A stretch of 64,000 nucleotides of DNA from Viscum album (Eukaryota; Streptophyta; Magnoliopsida; Santalales; Viscaceae): contig OY728122.1 in assembly GCA_963277665.1 (NCBI GenBank), positions 2,121,660,024 through 2,121,724,023 on the forward strand, read 5' to 3'. Shown here piece by piece: positions 48,789-60,420 of this stretch. Below the pieces are notes generated by a model, which saw only the letters and a list, made by a program, of their open reading frames with translations, was not told where the DNA came from and ran no database searches. Positions within the stretch are counted from its first letter, which is position 1, and every line of letters begins with the position of its first letter. The position numbers were made by a program, and so were the translations under genes.

Positions 48789-51712
48789 TATCACATACAT
48801 AAATTTTTTATAGGTATTTTTAATTTAGTTTACATTATTTATTTGGTTTGGGGGTTTCCTATGCATTTTTTTAGAAATTGGTGAGTTTTCATGATTTGGG
48901 GAAAACCGTGAGCCCAATTCCAGATTTAAAAATAAATTTTGATTCCATTATAAATCCTTCATTTTTCAACAATTTTCATCCATTCAAATTCTTACATGGA
49001 ATACACTAATTATGAACACCACCAAATTAATTTGGACTATTTAGAAATATATATTCATGGTGAATATTAGTTTTTATGTAAGGGATTTGGCCTGCCTGAA
49101 AGCCCATTTCCTGCAGTAAAAAATATTTTTAATTCTTTAATAACTCATTCAATTTTTATGTTTTTTTGGTGATTCCAACTCTCACCCGAGACCACTTACC
49201 AACGGCGAACCCCAACTCTCTAATACCTCAATTTGGAGCTTAATAGAATCAAGAAAATTGTCAAAACTGCTCTGGATTTCACAAATCTCCCAGATTTGAA
49301 GTGGTAAATTGATTCTTTCATAACTCCTTCTATATTAACTATTTCCCCCCATTCTAATTCCTAAATGATATCCTAATCCTTATTCGAACCTCCCATAAAT
49401 TTTTAGATATTTTTTTATTAAGATACTGGTGGATGTTGGGTCGTTTTCATCAAGATTGTTTTGGGAAAGTGTTTTTCTCTTCAATTACTTCCTTCTCCTT
49501 AGGGTTTTTCCTACTTTCATATATTTATAGAGTGTAAAGAAGTTAGGGTTCATAACTAGGCTATTATTTGGGGTATTGTTGGTGAAATATTATGGTTTAG
49601 TGTTCGTTTTCACAACATTTTGGTGCGGTAGAGGTACGATTGAGGTTTCGCACCAAGATTTAAGATTTTTGGCTCAAAAGATTGGTGATTCCATGTATAA
49701 CCATTTTATGATAAGTTATCTAGCTTGGATTATTAATTTAGAATGTTTAGAATCTTTTGTGCATGGTGAAAAAACTATTTTTGATGGATTTGGATAAGTG
49801 TTTAATTTTTTAGTTGCATTTTTCTTGGAATTGGGTGCCTTCCATGCGTGTCTCTTGGGGAAATGTTTGGATGTATTTTATAACATATGAAAGTGATTTA
49901 TTAGTTTTTAAAGGGGCTGAAAATTATGGTTTGTTGATTCCTTAATGTCCTGTGATCCTTGTAAGGGGGTTTTTGAATGGGTTTATTGTGTGAAACCTTG
50001 TTGTACTTCATGAATGTTATTTGTGAAAACATGTGTTTTTCATGTGTACCTTTTGTGGTATTGTTTGAGGTATTTGTATAAAACATGGGGGTGGTTTAAT
50101 AAATGTTTTTATGGATTCCAATTCTGTTTTGGATTGTTATTGGTATGGTTTCAGTCTTGAAAAAGGGTTTTTAAATGTGTTTTGTATGCAAAGCATGGTT
50201 ATAACTCCTTGGTTGGTATTATGAAAATTGTAAATGATTTAATGAGTTACACAAAGTGTGAAATGGTTGATTATGCACTCTTTTGGTGATAGCATGTTCA
50301 TAAAATGTGTTTTTGATACATAAAGTGGTTACTTATGTTGTCAAAAAATTTGGTAATGTTTTCTAATTTGTCGAGGTGATTTATGAAATTGTGAATCGGG
50401 TACGAAACATGTTTTTGGGCTGTTTTGTGTGAGTGTGCTGTGAAAATGGATTTTATTTAAAAAAAGGGTATTATTTAACATGTAAGTGGGCTATTATATG
50501 ATGTTTTTCAAATTGGGAAATAATTTATAAAATTGTTAAATATTTTGTTTAATTGTGAAGTATGTGCAAAATGTGTTTTGGGGTATTTTTTTGTGTGAGT
50601 ATGATTTCAAAATTCATTTGAATGAAAAGGTGGATTTTTAGACTTGTGTGATGTACATGTGTGATTTTTTGTGAATTTGTGATGTGGAAATGACATTTAA
50701 ATGTGAAAATATTATTTCTTAACTTGTTGAACTTGATTGAGAAAATGTGAAAACCCTGGTATCTAGGTGGGTGAACGTGTAGTAGTATGCTAGTGAATCC
50801 ATGAGGTTTGGCCTCAGTTTCACGTTGCATGATTGATGCTTAAAACACTAAAAAACTATGATGATGATGATTTATGGGATCCAGGTTATGGGTATGTTCC
50901 CTACTAGTGGCTCTTGCACGAGAGCATATATTGTGATGTTTAGTCTCACTGAGATACAAGGTACCTGGGACCCACAACAAGCTAGTGCCTACTGGTTATT
51001 TCCTATTGATTGTGCTCATTAGTTACGTTGTGCTTACCATAGGCATATGGTAAGTTTGGATTGAAAATACATCAGTGTTGAAATTATTTTTAAAAGTGTT
51101 GATTCTTAATGATATCCCTCTTGAAAACTGTTTTAATTTTTTATGTGGCATCTTTTAAAAATTGTAACAAGCATTTCTTGTTTATGAAAAAATGCCAGAT
51201 TTTTGTCTGTGAATGTTTATCACATGGAATCTCTTAGTGGTGGTATCCTACTGGGAATTGGCTCACACCCTACATACACCCTTGTATCTAAGTATACTTG
51301 GTTTTTTTGTCGTAGTTTGGGTACATTTTTGATTGCCAATGGTTCGGGTTTCTAACAGGTCCTTGGTGGTGAAGTATTGTGAATATGGCTTGAGGGCGGT
51401 GCCCCTTTACATGAGGGTTCATGGGCTATTTCTTTTTGGTTTTGAAAATTTTTATATTCTGGGTGAGTTTTTTAACTATTTAATTCAATTCTAAATTTTT
51501 ATAAAATATTGTTTGGTTGGAAAAATCCAGATTCGTTTTATTGGATTCATTTGTTGTTTTATGTTTATAAACTTGGGTAAATCATTCCAAATTATCATTT
51601 TATGATACCCAGGAACTTTTACCAACCCATGGGGATTGGGAACTCCCATCGAGCCTTGTCACTGGCTGGGTTTGGAACCGGTTTTGTTGGCGACCAGGTT
51701 CAGTTCATGACA
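48789..51712 (+). repeat. Left LTR of the LARD-like element
   Basis: It starts TATCACATACATAA and ends TTCATGACA. Landmarks shared with the right LTR include GGGGGTTTCCTATG, GTGAGCCCAATT, TGGTGGATGTTGGGTCG, GAGATACAAGGTACCTGGGA and GGAACTTTTACCAACC. A TATA-like TATATTTATAGAG at about 49518-49530 in the left LTR corresponds to AAATTTATAGAG in the right one and is a plausible promoter. The terminal TG has become TA. Open frames at 49576-49797 and 50549-50830 are LTR sequence, with decayed equivalents in the other copy. Confidence 0.9.
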
Positions 51713-51715
51713 AAA

Positions 51716-51735
51716 TGGTATCAAAGGAGGATCAG
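51716..51735 (+). other. Primer-binding site of the LARD-like element
   Basis: TGGTATCAAAGGAGGATCAG lies 3 bp after the left LTR end. It starts like the complement of initiator Met-tRNA. Its first 13 bases equal those of the TR-GAG PBS at 29921-29933. Confidence 0.82.
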
Positions 51736-54700
51736 GTTATCTATTTAGGTCGTGTTATTTGGGGAACAGTCGGGATATTCCGGAGTTAGGATTGCCAGTA
51801 CTTAGTATTCTGGATATTGGTAATTTTCTTGATCACCACACCTCATGATGAGATTATAGTCACCATGGGAATTCGGGACTTATCTAATTCCGTTGGTTTT
51901 ATTTGTTTGATGATAATTAGGGGAAATGAAAAGAGAGTTGGGTTAATGGTCTCAGTGATCTCACAGGCCCTGGCAAGCCTTGTAGAGCCAGGGATATTCC
52001 CTATAACACTATCTGTGACAGTGAAGTGATTGGAATATGGCTGTTAACCATATTTCCAAGTCACCCACTGAAACTAGTTTCCTCTCGCATTGTCTTGTGT
52101 TCTTTAGTTTTGAAATCATGGAACATTGGTTTTAATGTGACTTGGTTTTAAGAAGTGTAATGTTTTTTTGAAATTAATTTCAAAAAAATATGGAATGGTT
52201 TTATTTATGAAATGGTGGAACTAAATTTTCAGAATTGTTTTGAAATGGAAAATGGTGTTCTTACACCCCTTTTGAAAGCAAGAACTATACTGATGTTGGT
52301 TTTGAAAAAGTGATTCCAATAGAGTTGTCTAAACTATCAAATTGTTTTTTAATGGGATGAGATGTTATTAAACTGATGTGAATAACATAAAAGTGATTTT
52401 TTATCTAAATTTTTTTGTCTTTCAGAAAGTTTAGTAAGATGTGAATTTGGATTTTGATCTCCTGGTTAGCGGTTTTGAGAAAAAAAGATTTGTTGGTTAA
52501 CCGTTTCGGTTTTCAAAAGTGGAAAGAATTTTTTTCACCTTTGGAATTTTTGTGACAAACCATATGCCTGGGTTATATGGGATGATGGATGGTTGATGGC
52601 ACAACTAGATGAGTGTCGGGATGGATATGAGGAGGGTCCCCGGTGTGGCACAAAAACATGTAGGTGTGAGGCACATGGGGTACCACTGGTGGATACGCTT
52701 ACCACAAAACTATTTGTTTTCAAAGAAATGTTTTTAATGAAAAAAATTATGTCTTGATGAATTGTTTGGGATGGTGTATATTATGTGTTTTTTGGAAAAT
52801 CTTGATGTTGTGGGATGTTTTGAGTCCAAGAACCCTTCCTGTTCGAACTATGTATTGGGTTTGTGTTTGGTCGGTAAGCTGGGTATAAGGACGGATTAGT
52901 AGTCTATTTCGAGATCTTTTTCAAGACACCATTATGGTGGTTCCCTTCATGTGTTTATATCTGGTTTTTGGAATGTTTTGACCAATAGACCAGCTTGGTT
53001 GGGTCCTTGGGTTCTATCGTTGGATAAGGTATGCCCCCCATTAAGGGTTAGTTCATGACTGAAGTGCAACCCGGATTATTTCGCCATTAGAAAATCCTTT
53101 AGTTGATCAACAAAAGGAATATTTTTTTAAATCTCTGTAGATTGAGTCAACCCCATTTTATTTCTTGGTTTTTCTAATCCACTTATAGAAGAGGAGTGTT
53201 CAAGGAAGGTTGAAAGAGAGATTAGTTTCATAATCTACATGATTCGTTGAAGGTGGAAGTGGTCTGGGGTTGTTAGTGTGGATGAGTGCCTGGATAGTGC
53301 CTAAGATAGCCTCTGGGTCCTTTTTAGTCACTTCAAAGAAATATTCCACGTTCAACCAATAGTGTGTGAAATCTGGTCATGACAGGATTTTATGGCCACT
53401 TTTGGAATTCTATGATGTTTGGGGATGTTGTATAAGGTCCCCCTCCATGTATTGTTTCTATCAATCGCATTGGTCATGTTCAGTGACATGCTGTGATGTC
53501 CCATGTACGTTTTATTATAAAGCTGAAGTTGTATAATCATTTTTGAGTCTTCATTTGGTCCTAACTGTATCTCCTTTATGGAGATCTAGGAATCCTTTTT
53601 GTTTGGTAGAAGATGATTTTATTTATCCTTTCCTCTTTTCGTTTCTCATCTGAGGAAACAAGGTGTGATGTGCGTGCATCTTCTAATCACTTTCTTTACA
53701 AAAATGTCAGGTTAGGGTAAAGAGAGTTTTGGATTGTGTGTTGTCTTGGTTAAACCCATCCAGGTTCGTGGTGTGGTTTTTTGTATCACTGGAAGAATAA
53801 CTACTATTTAGGGGTTTCCCAAGGCCTAACTACAAGGTAAAAAATGCTTCAATCCTTTGATCTCCATCCATAGGTCCAAGAGAGAAGTTGTCGCGTAGTT
53901 AGGGGAAATCCCAGGGTCATTTAAAACCGTGTACAGAGTCCTATCCTTAGTATGAAAGATTAGAATATTTCATACCTCTGGTGTCTTCATGGTTGAGCAC
54001 ACATTTTTTTCACGATTAGTAGTGGTCATGTGCTAGGAATACATGCAGAAACAATGATACTCATGGTTAGTGCACAGTTTCCCAAACCATGCAGACTAAC
54101 CGTGCGACCGACCCAACTTTCTAAATTTTGGGGTCATTCTGTGCATGCCCATACTGATTGTTAAGATGGTATGCTCTTATTGTGGGGATACCCACTATGA
54201 GTCTCATGTATGTTATTCTGGAAATGTCTAATGGGAGTATACCCCCCTTGTATTGGGAGTCCGTTCGGGCCTCCCCATGTTAGTGTCCCGATTCTGTCTC
54301 GGGAAATTTTGAGTTGTCTCTTATTTTGGGGAGCCCATTTGTGTCTCTCTATACTAGTAACTCAGATTGTTCCTTATTCTTGTATTGGCAGTAGGTAGTC
54401 TTTTTTGGCTCTATAACTACCTATACCTTCCTTGGGTAAATTTTGGGAGTGGATAATTCCCAATGGTCTGGTTAAAGTAGGGTAAGTGTAACCTTGTTCG
54501 TTGTTGTTGTTCCTTTGGGTAAATTTCTAGAATACTGTTTGGATACTATTTGGGGACATTTCTTTTGGGATAAAATATGAATATACATTATTGTTTCATG
54601 AAAGAAATGTTATTATGGTTTTTGAGATAATTTCTTAAAAAATTGATCACTGGAGGTGTTTTGGCCTTTGGAGGTGAAACCTGGCAAGGGAGTACTTCGT

Positions 54701-54767
54701 GGTTTCTCAGTTGGGTTGGGTTGTTGTTTTGGCCTTGCTGTGAATTTCCAGGGTGTAATGTTTTCAT
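51736..54767 (+). other. Internal region of the LARD-like element, no intact gene
   Basis: Three kilobases with many stops in every frame. I found no retroviral enzyme motifs. One plus-strand segment near 54166-54210 reads VCSYCGDTHYESHVCY. This has four Cys/His residues in a spacing close to, but not the same as, a CCHC knuckle, and might be a gag remnant. The rest is unassigned. The open frame 54210-54398 immediately downstream has no recognisable signature. Confidence 0.55.
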
Positions 54768-54779
54768 GGTGGGAAGAAT
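54768..54779 (+). other. Polypurine tract of the LARD-like element
   Basis: GGTGGGAAGAAT abuts the right LTR start (54780) and, with the PBS, sets the plus orientation. Confidence 0.75.
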
Positions 54780-57710
54780 TATCACATAAATAAATTACAT
54801 TAAAGGTATTTTTAATTTAATTTCCATTATTTCATTCTTTTGGGGGTTTCCTATGAATTGTTTTGAGAAATCGGTGAATTTTCATGATTTGGGCGAAACC
54901 ATGAGCCCAATTTCAGATTTAAAAATATATTTTGATTCCTTTATAACTCCTTCATTTTTAATCAATTTTCATCCATTCCAATTCCTACTTGACATCCCTT
55001 AACCTATCAACACCAACAAATTAATTTGGAATATTTAGAAATCTATAATCATGGTGAATTTGAGTTTTTATTTAAGGGATTGGGCCTGCCCGAAAGGCCA
55101 TTTACGTTATTTAAAATATTACGTTAATTATTTAATTACTCATTCACTGTTTACTTTTTTTTTTGTGATTCCAACTCTCACCCGAGTCCACTTACCTAAG
55201 GCGAGCCCCCATTCTCTCCTCCCTCAATTTGGAGCTCAATAGAATCGTGAAATTGGGTGAAACCTCTCTGGATTTCAAAAATCATTTATATTTGATGAGG
55301 TAAATTGATCCTTTCATAATTCCTTCTATTTTTACTCTTTTCCCCCAATCTAGTTCCTAAATTATCTCTTTATCCTTATTCTAACCCCCCTTAAATTTTT
55401 CTCTATTTTTTAAATTCATATACTGGTGGATGTTGGGTCGTTTTCTTCAATATTTTTTTGCGTAAGTGTTTCTCTCTTCAATTCCTTCCATCTCCTTAGG
55501 GTTTCCTCCCTGTTTCATAAATTTATAGAGTATCCAATAGTTAGGGTTCATACCTAGGGTTTTATTTGAGGTATTTTTCGTGAAATATTGTGGTTTAGGG
55601 TTTGTTTTCACTTCCTTTTGGTGCGGTGGAGGTGCGACTGAAGTCTCGCACCAAGATTCAACGGTTTTGACTCAAAAGGTAGGTGATTCCATGTATAACA
55701 ATTTTATGATGAGTTATCTTGCTTGGTTTATTAATTTATAATGTTTAAAATCTGTTCTATTTGGTGAGAATACTATTTTTGATGGATTTGGTTAAGTGAT
55801 TAATTTTGTAGTTGCATTTTTGTTTGGAATTGGGTGCTTTTCATGTGTGGATCTTGGAGAAATGTTTGGGTTTATTTTATAACATATGAAAGTTATTTAT
55901 TAGTGTTTAAAGGGGATGAAAATTATGTTTTGTTAACACCTTAATGTCATGTGATCCTTGTATGGGGTTTTTTAATGGGTTTAATATGTGAAACCATGTT
56001 TTACTTCTAGAACGTGATTTGTGAAAACATGTGTTTTTCATGCATACCTTTTGTGGTATTGTTTGATGTATTTGTATAACACTTGGGGTTGGTTTAATAA
56101 ATATTGTTTGGGATGCCAATTCTGTTTTGGATTGTTATTGGTATGGTTTTGGTCTTGAATGAGGGGTTTTAAATGGGTTTTGTATGCAAACCATGGTTAT
56201 ACCTATTGGGTTGGTTTTATGAAAATTGTAAATGATTTAATGAGTTAAAAAATGTGTGAAATGGTTACTTATGTACTATTTTGGTGATATTATATTCATA
56301 AAATACGTTTTTGAAACATAAAGTGGTTAGTTATGTTGTCAAACATTTTGGTAATGTTTTGTAATTTGTCGAGATGATTTATGAAATTGTGATATGGGTG
56401 CGAAACAGGCATTCGGGATGTTTTGTGTGAATTTGATGTGAAAAATGTACTTTGTTTATGAAAAGGGTATTATGTAACATGTGAGTGGGCTGTTATATTA
56501 TACTTAACATCTTGGAAATGATTTTATAAAAATTTTAATGGATTTTTGTAATTGTGAAAGATGTGGAAAATGTGTTGTGGGCTATTTTTGTTGTGAATAT
56601 GATTTCAAAATGCATTGGAATGAAAAAGTGGATTTTTAGACTTTTGTGATGTACATGTGGGATTTTTGATGAACTTGTGATGTGAAAATGAAATTATAAT
56701 GTGAGTAGTATATTTTTTAACTGGCTGAACTTGTTTGAGAACTAGGGAAAACCCGGGTATCTAGGTGGGTGGACGTGTGCTAGTATGCTAGTGAATCCAT
56801 GGTGTTCGGTCTTAGTTTCACATAACAATATTGACGCTTAAAACACTAACTAAACTATTATGATGATTGGGGACCACTAGGTTATGGGTATATTCCCTAC
56901 TAGTGGCTCATGCATGAGAAAAAATATTTTTATGGTTACTCTCACCGAGATACGAGGTACCTGGGACCCACAACAAGTTAGTGACTAGGGGTTATTTCAT
57001 ATTGCTTATGCTCATTAGTTACACTATGCTTACAATTGGAATATGGTATGGTTGGCTAGAAAATCCAGTAGTGTTGACATTATTTTTAAATGTGTTGTTT
57101 CTTAATTATTTCCCTCTTGAAAAATATTTTAATATTTTAAGTTGCATCTTTTGGAAATTGTAACTAGAATTTCCTGTTTATGAAAACATGCAAGGTTTTC
57201 GTCTTTGAATGTTTATCACATGGAATATCTTAGTGGTGGTATCCTACTGGGAATTGGATCACACCCTACTTACACCCTTGGGTGTAAGTAGACTTCATTT
57301 TTTTTGTCACAAGATGGGTATAGTTATTATTGCCAGTGGTTCGGGTTTCTAGCTGTCCTTGATGGGGAAGTCTTATAGAGATGGCTTGAGGGAGGTGCCC
57401 CTTGAAATGAGGGTTCTTGTTATGTTTCTTTTTTGTTTTTTACCTTTATATAGTCTTGGTGCGTTGTTTTTAACTAATCAATTCAGTTCTAAATTTTAGT
57501 AAAATATTTTTTGGTTTGAAAAATATATATTCGTTTTATTGGATTCATTTATTGTTTTATGTTTATAAATTCAGGTAAATCATTCCCAATTATCATTTTA
57601 TGATACTCGGGAACATGTTCCAACCTGTGGGGATCGGGAACGCCCTTCGAGCCTTGTCACGGGCTGGGTTTGGCACTATTCTTGGTGGCGACCAGATTTA
57701 GTTCATGAGA
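54780..57710 (+). repeat. Right LTR of the LARD-like element
   Basis: It aligns along its whole length with 48789-51712. It starts TATCACATAAATAA and ends TTCATGAGA (CA mutated to GA), followed by the GATTC duplication. A hand count over about 125 bp near the start finds roughly one difference per nine bases between the two LTRs, so this insertion looks somewhat younger than the TR-GAG element but is not recent. Confidence 0.9.
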
Positions 57711-57715
57711 GATTC

Positions 57716-58275
57716 TTACTTTGTTCAAAACTAATGATTTGTAGAAAAAAATATTATATTTCTAATAAAAAAATAATCAATTAAAACTGACATATACAGA
57801 TCTCAAAATCCTAAAAAAACATAAGCAAAAGAATTATGAAAAAACTATTACCACAAAATAGTATATCATAACTTCATTTTATTAAAAGTCTATTCAAAAG
57901 ATATTTTTTAGACTTTGATGTAAACTAATGAGATCAAGATAACCATTTTCTATTTCAAGAGAATCAATTTTCATGAAAATACAATAACTATAGAAGATTT
58001 AGTAAAATAAATACAGAAATATTTTAAAATAGTGAAATGTAGAGTTTCAAAAACCATAGTAGAAACTTTACAGAATTTTTAGATAAATAGAAAAGAATTT
58101 TAAAAAATCTTTATTACCTAAAAAATTATATATAAATATATTATCTTTACAATTATGATATGAATCACAAGGCTTCAAATAACATAAATTAGGATATCAT
58201 CAAAATACAGAGGAAAATTAATCAAAAAAAAATCATATGAAATCAAATTAAAGGAAATATCCACATGCGCAAACA
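57716..58275 (-). repeat. Copia 5' LTR, outer segment
   Basis: Homologous to 19971-20528: GTTCAAAACTAATGATTTGTAG against GGTCAAAACTAATGATTTGTAG, down to GGAAATATCCACATGCGCAA against GGAAATATGCACATGCACAA. Joined with 46962-48788, the LTR is 2.39 kb against 2.45 kb for its partner. The edge at 58275 is followed by CCTTG, the likely target duplication. Confidence 0.87.
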
Positions 58276-60060
58276 CCTTGGTTGGTAGTGTAATGTAAAT
58301 TGTGTATTATTTATTAACGTGTCATTTTTATTAATCTAAAAACACTTTTTTTAAAATTGGATCAATTATATGATATGTGAATTGGTTTTACGGCCCCTAT
58401 TTTGGTTCCATATCTAGCATGTATTTGATAAACAAATATTTGAACTCTTTTAATAATTTTATTTTTATTTAAATTATAATTATATTTAAGTGTTTCTAAA
58501 TGTATTTTTTATATGGGGTGGGGTTACAGGGTTTTTGGAAAAAAAATAGGTATTTTCAATGCATTGAAATGGTATATGAAATGCAACACATTGGAAGCCT
58601 TGGGTACTTATGTAGAAGGTTTGGATTAGTTCTATAATACATGTTAATATTGAGGGATTTTATCAGGGGGATGTTCTCTGATCTCTAAGCCTATTTTTCA
58701 AGGGATTATTTTGACAATGATGGGATGTTCACTCATGAGGTGTTTGTCTCCTCCTTATGCCTATATTCTAGGGACTTGTTGTGCACTTGTAATTTGTTGT
58801 GGTACTAGTAGACTTCTAATTTGACTGGTTATGTTTCATGGAATGATTTACTTGTTCTTGGATTTGCATTGTTTTTGTTGTGAAATTCCAGCTTTGGAAT
58901 TTGATAAATTATAATGGAAATTATGCACTAAATTGACATAATTCCTTTTCTAGAATTTTTGGTTGAAGTGAATATATTTACCATGATTATGATAAGACTT
59001 ATTTATTTCATGTCATCCTATATTTTATTAAAAATTACTATACATGAATTTTCTATAGAGAGAAGTGTTATAATCATCTGGGTGGGACCATACTGATCTT
59101 GTTAGCTCACACCCTATTCATGTCTTCCATGGTGCATGGGCCACTGTATGTCTTTCAATGCTGGAAAGGAAAGGTGCAACACTGAGAATGATTTGTTTCA
59201 AACCATCTGAGTATGGGTATCTAGTCATGAGATAGTGGGCCTTCACCCATGCTAAAACATGGAGATGTAACTTTATTATTTTGGTTGTCCTTTATGGTTG
59301 GGAATGCATTTTGAGATTGGATCTACATTGAGTGGTTTTCAATTTCAATTATTTTCATGGTTATAGTATATATATTTCATCCATTGTTGTCTCCTTCATC
59401 TATATATATGTATATTGATGATGATTTTGGTAGGATGAAATCATTCACTTATATTTTTTTTGATGACCTAGTGCTAGTCACCAACTCTTGTTGATTAGGA
59501 ATCCCCTTTAGGTATGTGATACGTCAAGTATAGTACTAGTCTGAAAGGGTATCCGAGTCAGTTTTTTATTATTTCGTATCAAATTTGTTATGTCCTCATG
59601 ATTCTTTTCCTCTGTACATTTGGTATACTGGATAGAGGAATCTTGGAACCTTAGGGGTATATTGTAGTGTGTTTCCGACCGTATTTTTTTCTGATAAGAA
59701 TCAAGTTACAATGGATTTTTGGGATGTGTGTCTTATGTTTTTAGTTACAAATGTTAATACAAGTTGTTTTCTTATAGATTTTTATTATTGAATTAGGATT
59801 GTTTTGTTTCATGATCATTTTTTTTATTTCATTGTAAGTCTATGTTTCTACAAGATGTATTCTTTTGGGATCATTAGGAGGGTGTAACAAATTCTCCTAA
59901 AGAGAATCCTCTGATGGATCAGGACATTATTGAAACTATAATGCTGGAATCTTGTATTTTCAATCAGAATCATCCAAAAGAATAGAATGTAGTGTTGACG
60001 TACATCTAGGATTTGGAAGATAAAATGATCTAACAAGATAATTCTTGTGTGATAATCCAC
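58276..60060 (+). other. Probable decayed 5' LTR/leader of a Gypsy element
   Basis: No gene is visible. Position and style (TTAGCTCACACCCTATTCATG near 59102, TATA-rich patch at 59365-59410, and a PBS-like GTATCAAATTTG near 59576) suggest the LTR and leader of the Gypsy element whose gag starts at about 60071. No partner LTR is in the window, so the left boundary is unproven. The Copia element may have inserted into it. Confidence 0.4.
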
Positions 60061-60070
60061 CAACCATCAA

Positions 60071-60420
60071 TTATATGAATGATCCTCAAGTGGTGGAGGA
60101 CTGGTATGTAAGACTTGATAAAATCTTCTACTTCTGGGACACACCTGAGTGTATCAGGGTGAAGTGTGTCTTGATTTGACATTCAAGTCATAGAAAGAGG
60201 TAGTGGGATTCCATGGTACATGCCGATAATCAAGTTGGAATTTACTAGAAGGGGTTCAAGACTCAATTATTTTATTAATTTTTTCTAGAGTCATTGATGA
60301 TGGAAAATTATTTGGATTTCTTTTATTTAAATTAGGAAGAGTGTGTAGTGTCTGCGTACTCTAATAGGATTTTAGAGCTGGTTCTTTTTTGACAAAAAAT
60401 ATGTAAGTAAAGAACATATA
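60071..60420 (+). pseudogene. Gypsy gag remnant
   Basis: The plus strand reads NDPQVVEDWYVRLDKIFYFW followed by DTPECIRVKCVLI. This matches the start of the plant Gypsy Gag domain (DPxxAexWl..lEkIF, CpeeqkV..A). Further on, KGFKTQLFY and a region ending SAYSNRILELV correspond to the FKtqFxxxYFP and SVxEYaxxFxxL blocks. Stops interrupt it repeatedly, so it is a relic. It lies upstream of RT and integrase remnants on the same strand, as expected. Confidence 0.75.

Larger units (their letters stand above)
48789..57710 (+). mobile_element. Non-autonomous LTR retrotransposon (LARD-like), 8.9 kb
   Basis: Two LTRs of 2924 and 2931 bp (48789-51712, 54780-57710) flank 3.07 kb of internal sequence. 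A PBS (51716) follows the left LTR and a PPT (54768-54779) precedes the right LTR, so it points right. An exact 5-bp target duplication GATTC flanks it (48784-48788, 57711-57715). The intact Copia LTR has the single GATTC at 19966-19970. The internal region lacks any RT, integrase or protease signature. The size ratio of LTRs to interior fits a large retrotransposon derivative mobilised by a Gypsy helper. Confidence 0.92.
18077..58275 (-). mobile_element. Copia LTR retrotransposon (SIRE-like), split by nested insertions
   Basis: The element lies on the minus strand: 5' LTR at the right (46962-48788 continuing at 57716-58275), PBS at 46942-46959, gag from about 46790 leftwards, then protease, integrase, RT and RNase H, a PPT at about 20531-20545 and the 3' LTR at 18077-20528. 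The order PR-INT-RT-RH defines Copia. The gag C-terminus (a KKK...Ser-rich stretch followed by NLCSMA) is typical of the SIRE/Maximus lineage. Probable 5-bp target duplications are CCTTT (18072-18076) and CCTTG (58276-58280), 4 of 5 matching. About 30 kb of the span belongs to two younger insertions (24661-45937 and 48789-57710). All coding parts carry stops and indels, so the element is dead. Confidence 0.88.

Noticed and set aside
54166..54210. Zinc-knuckle call in the LARD-like element (VCSYCGDTHYESHVCY)
   Set aside because: Spacing does not fit CX2CX4HX4C, and neither upstream nor downstream sequence supports gag. Kept only as a possibility in the internal-region entry.
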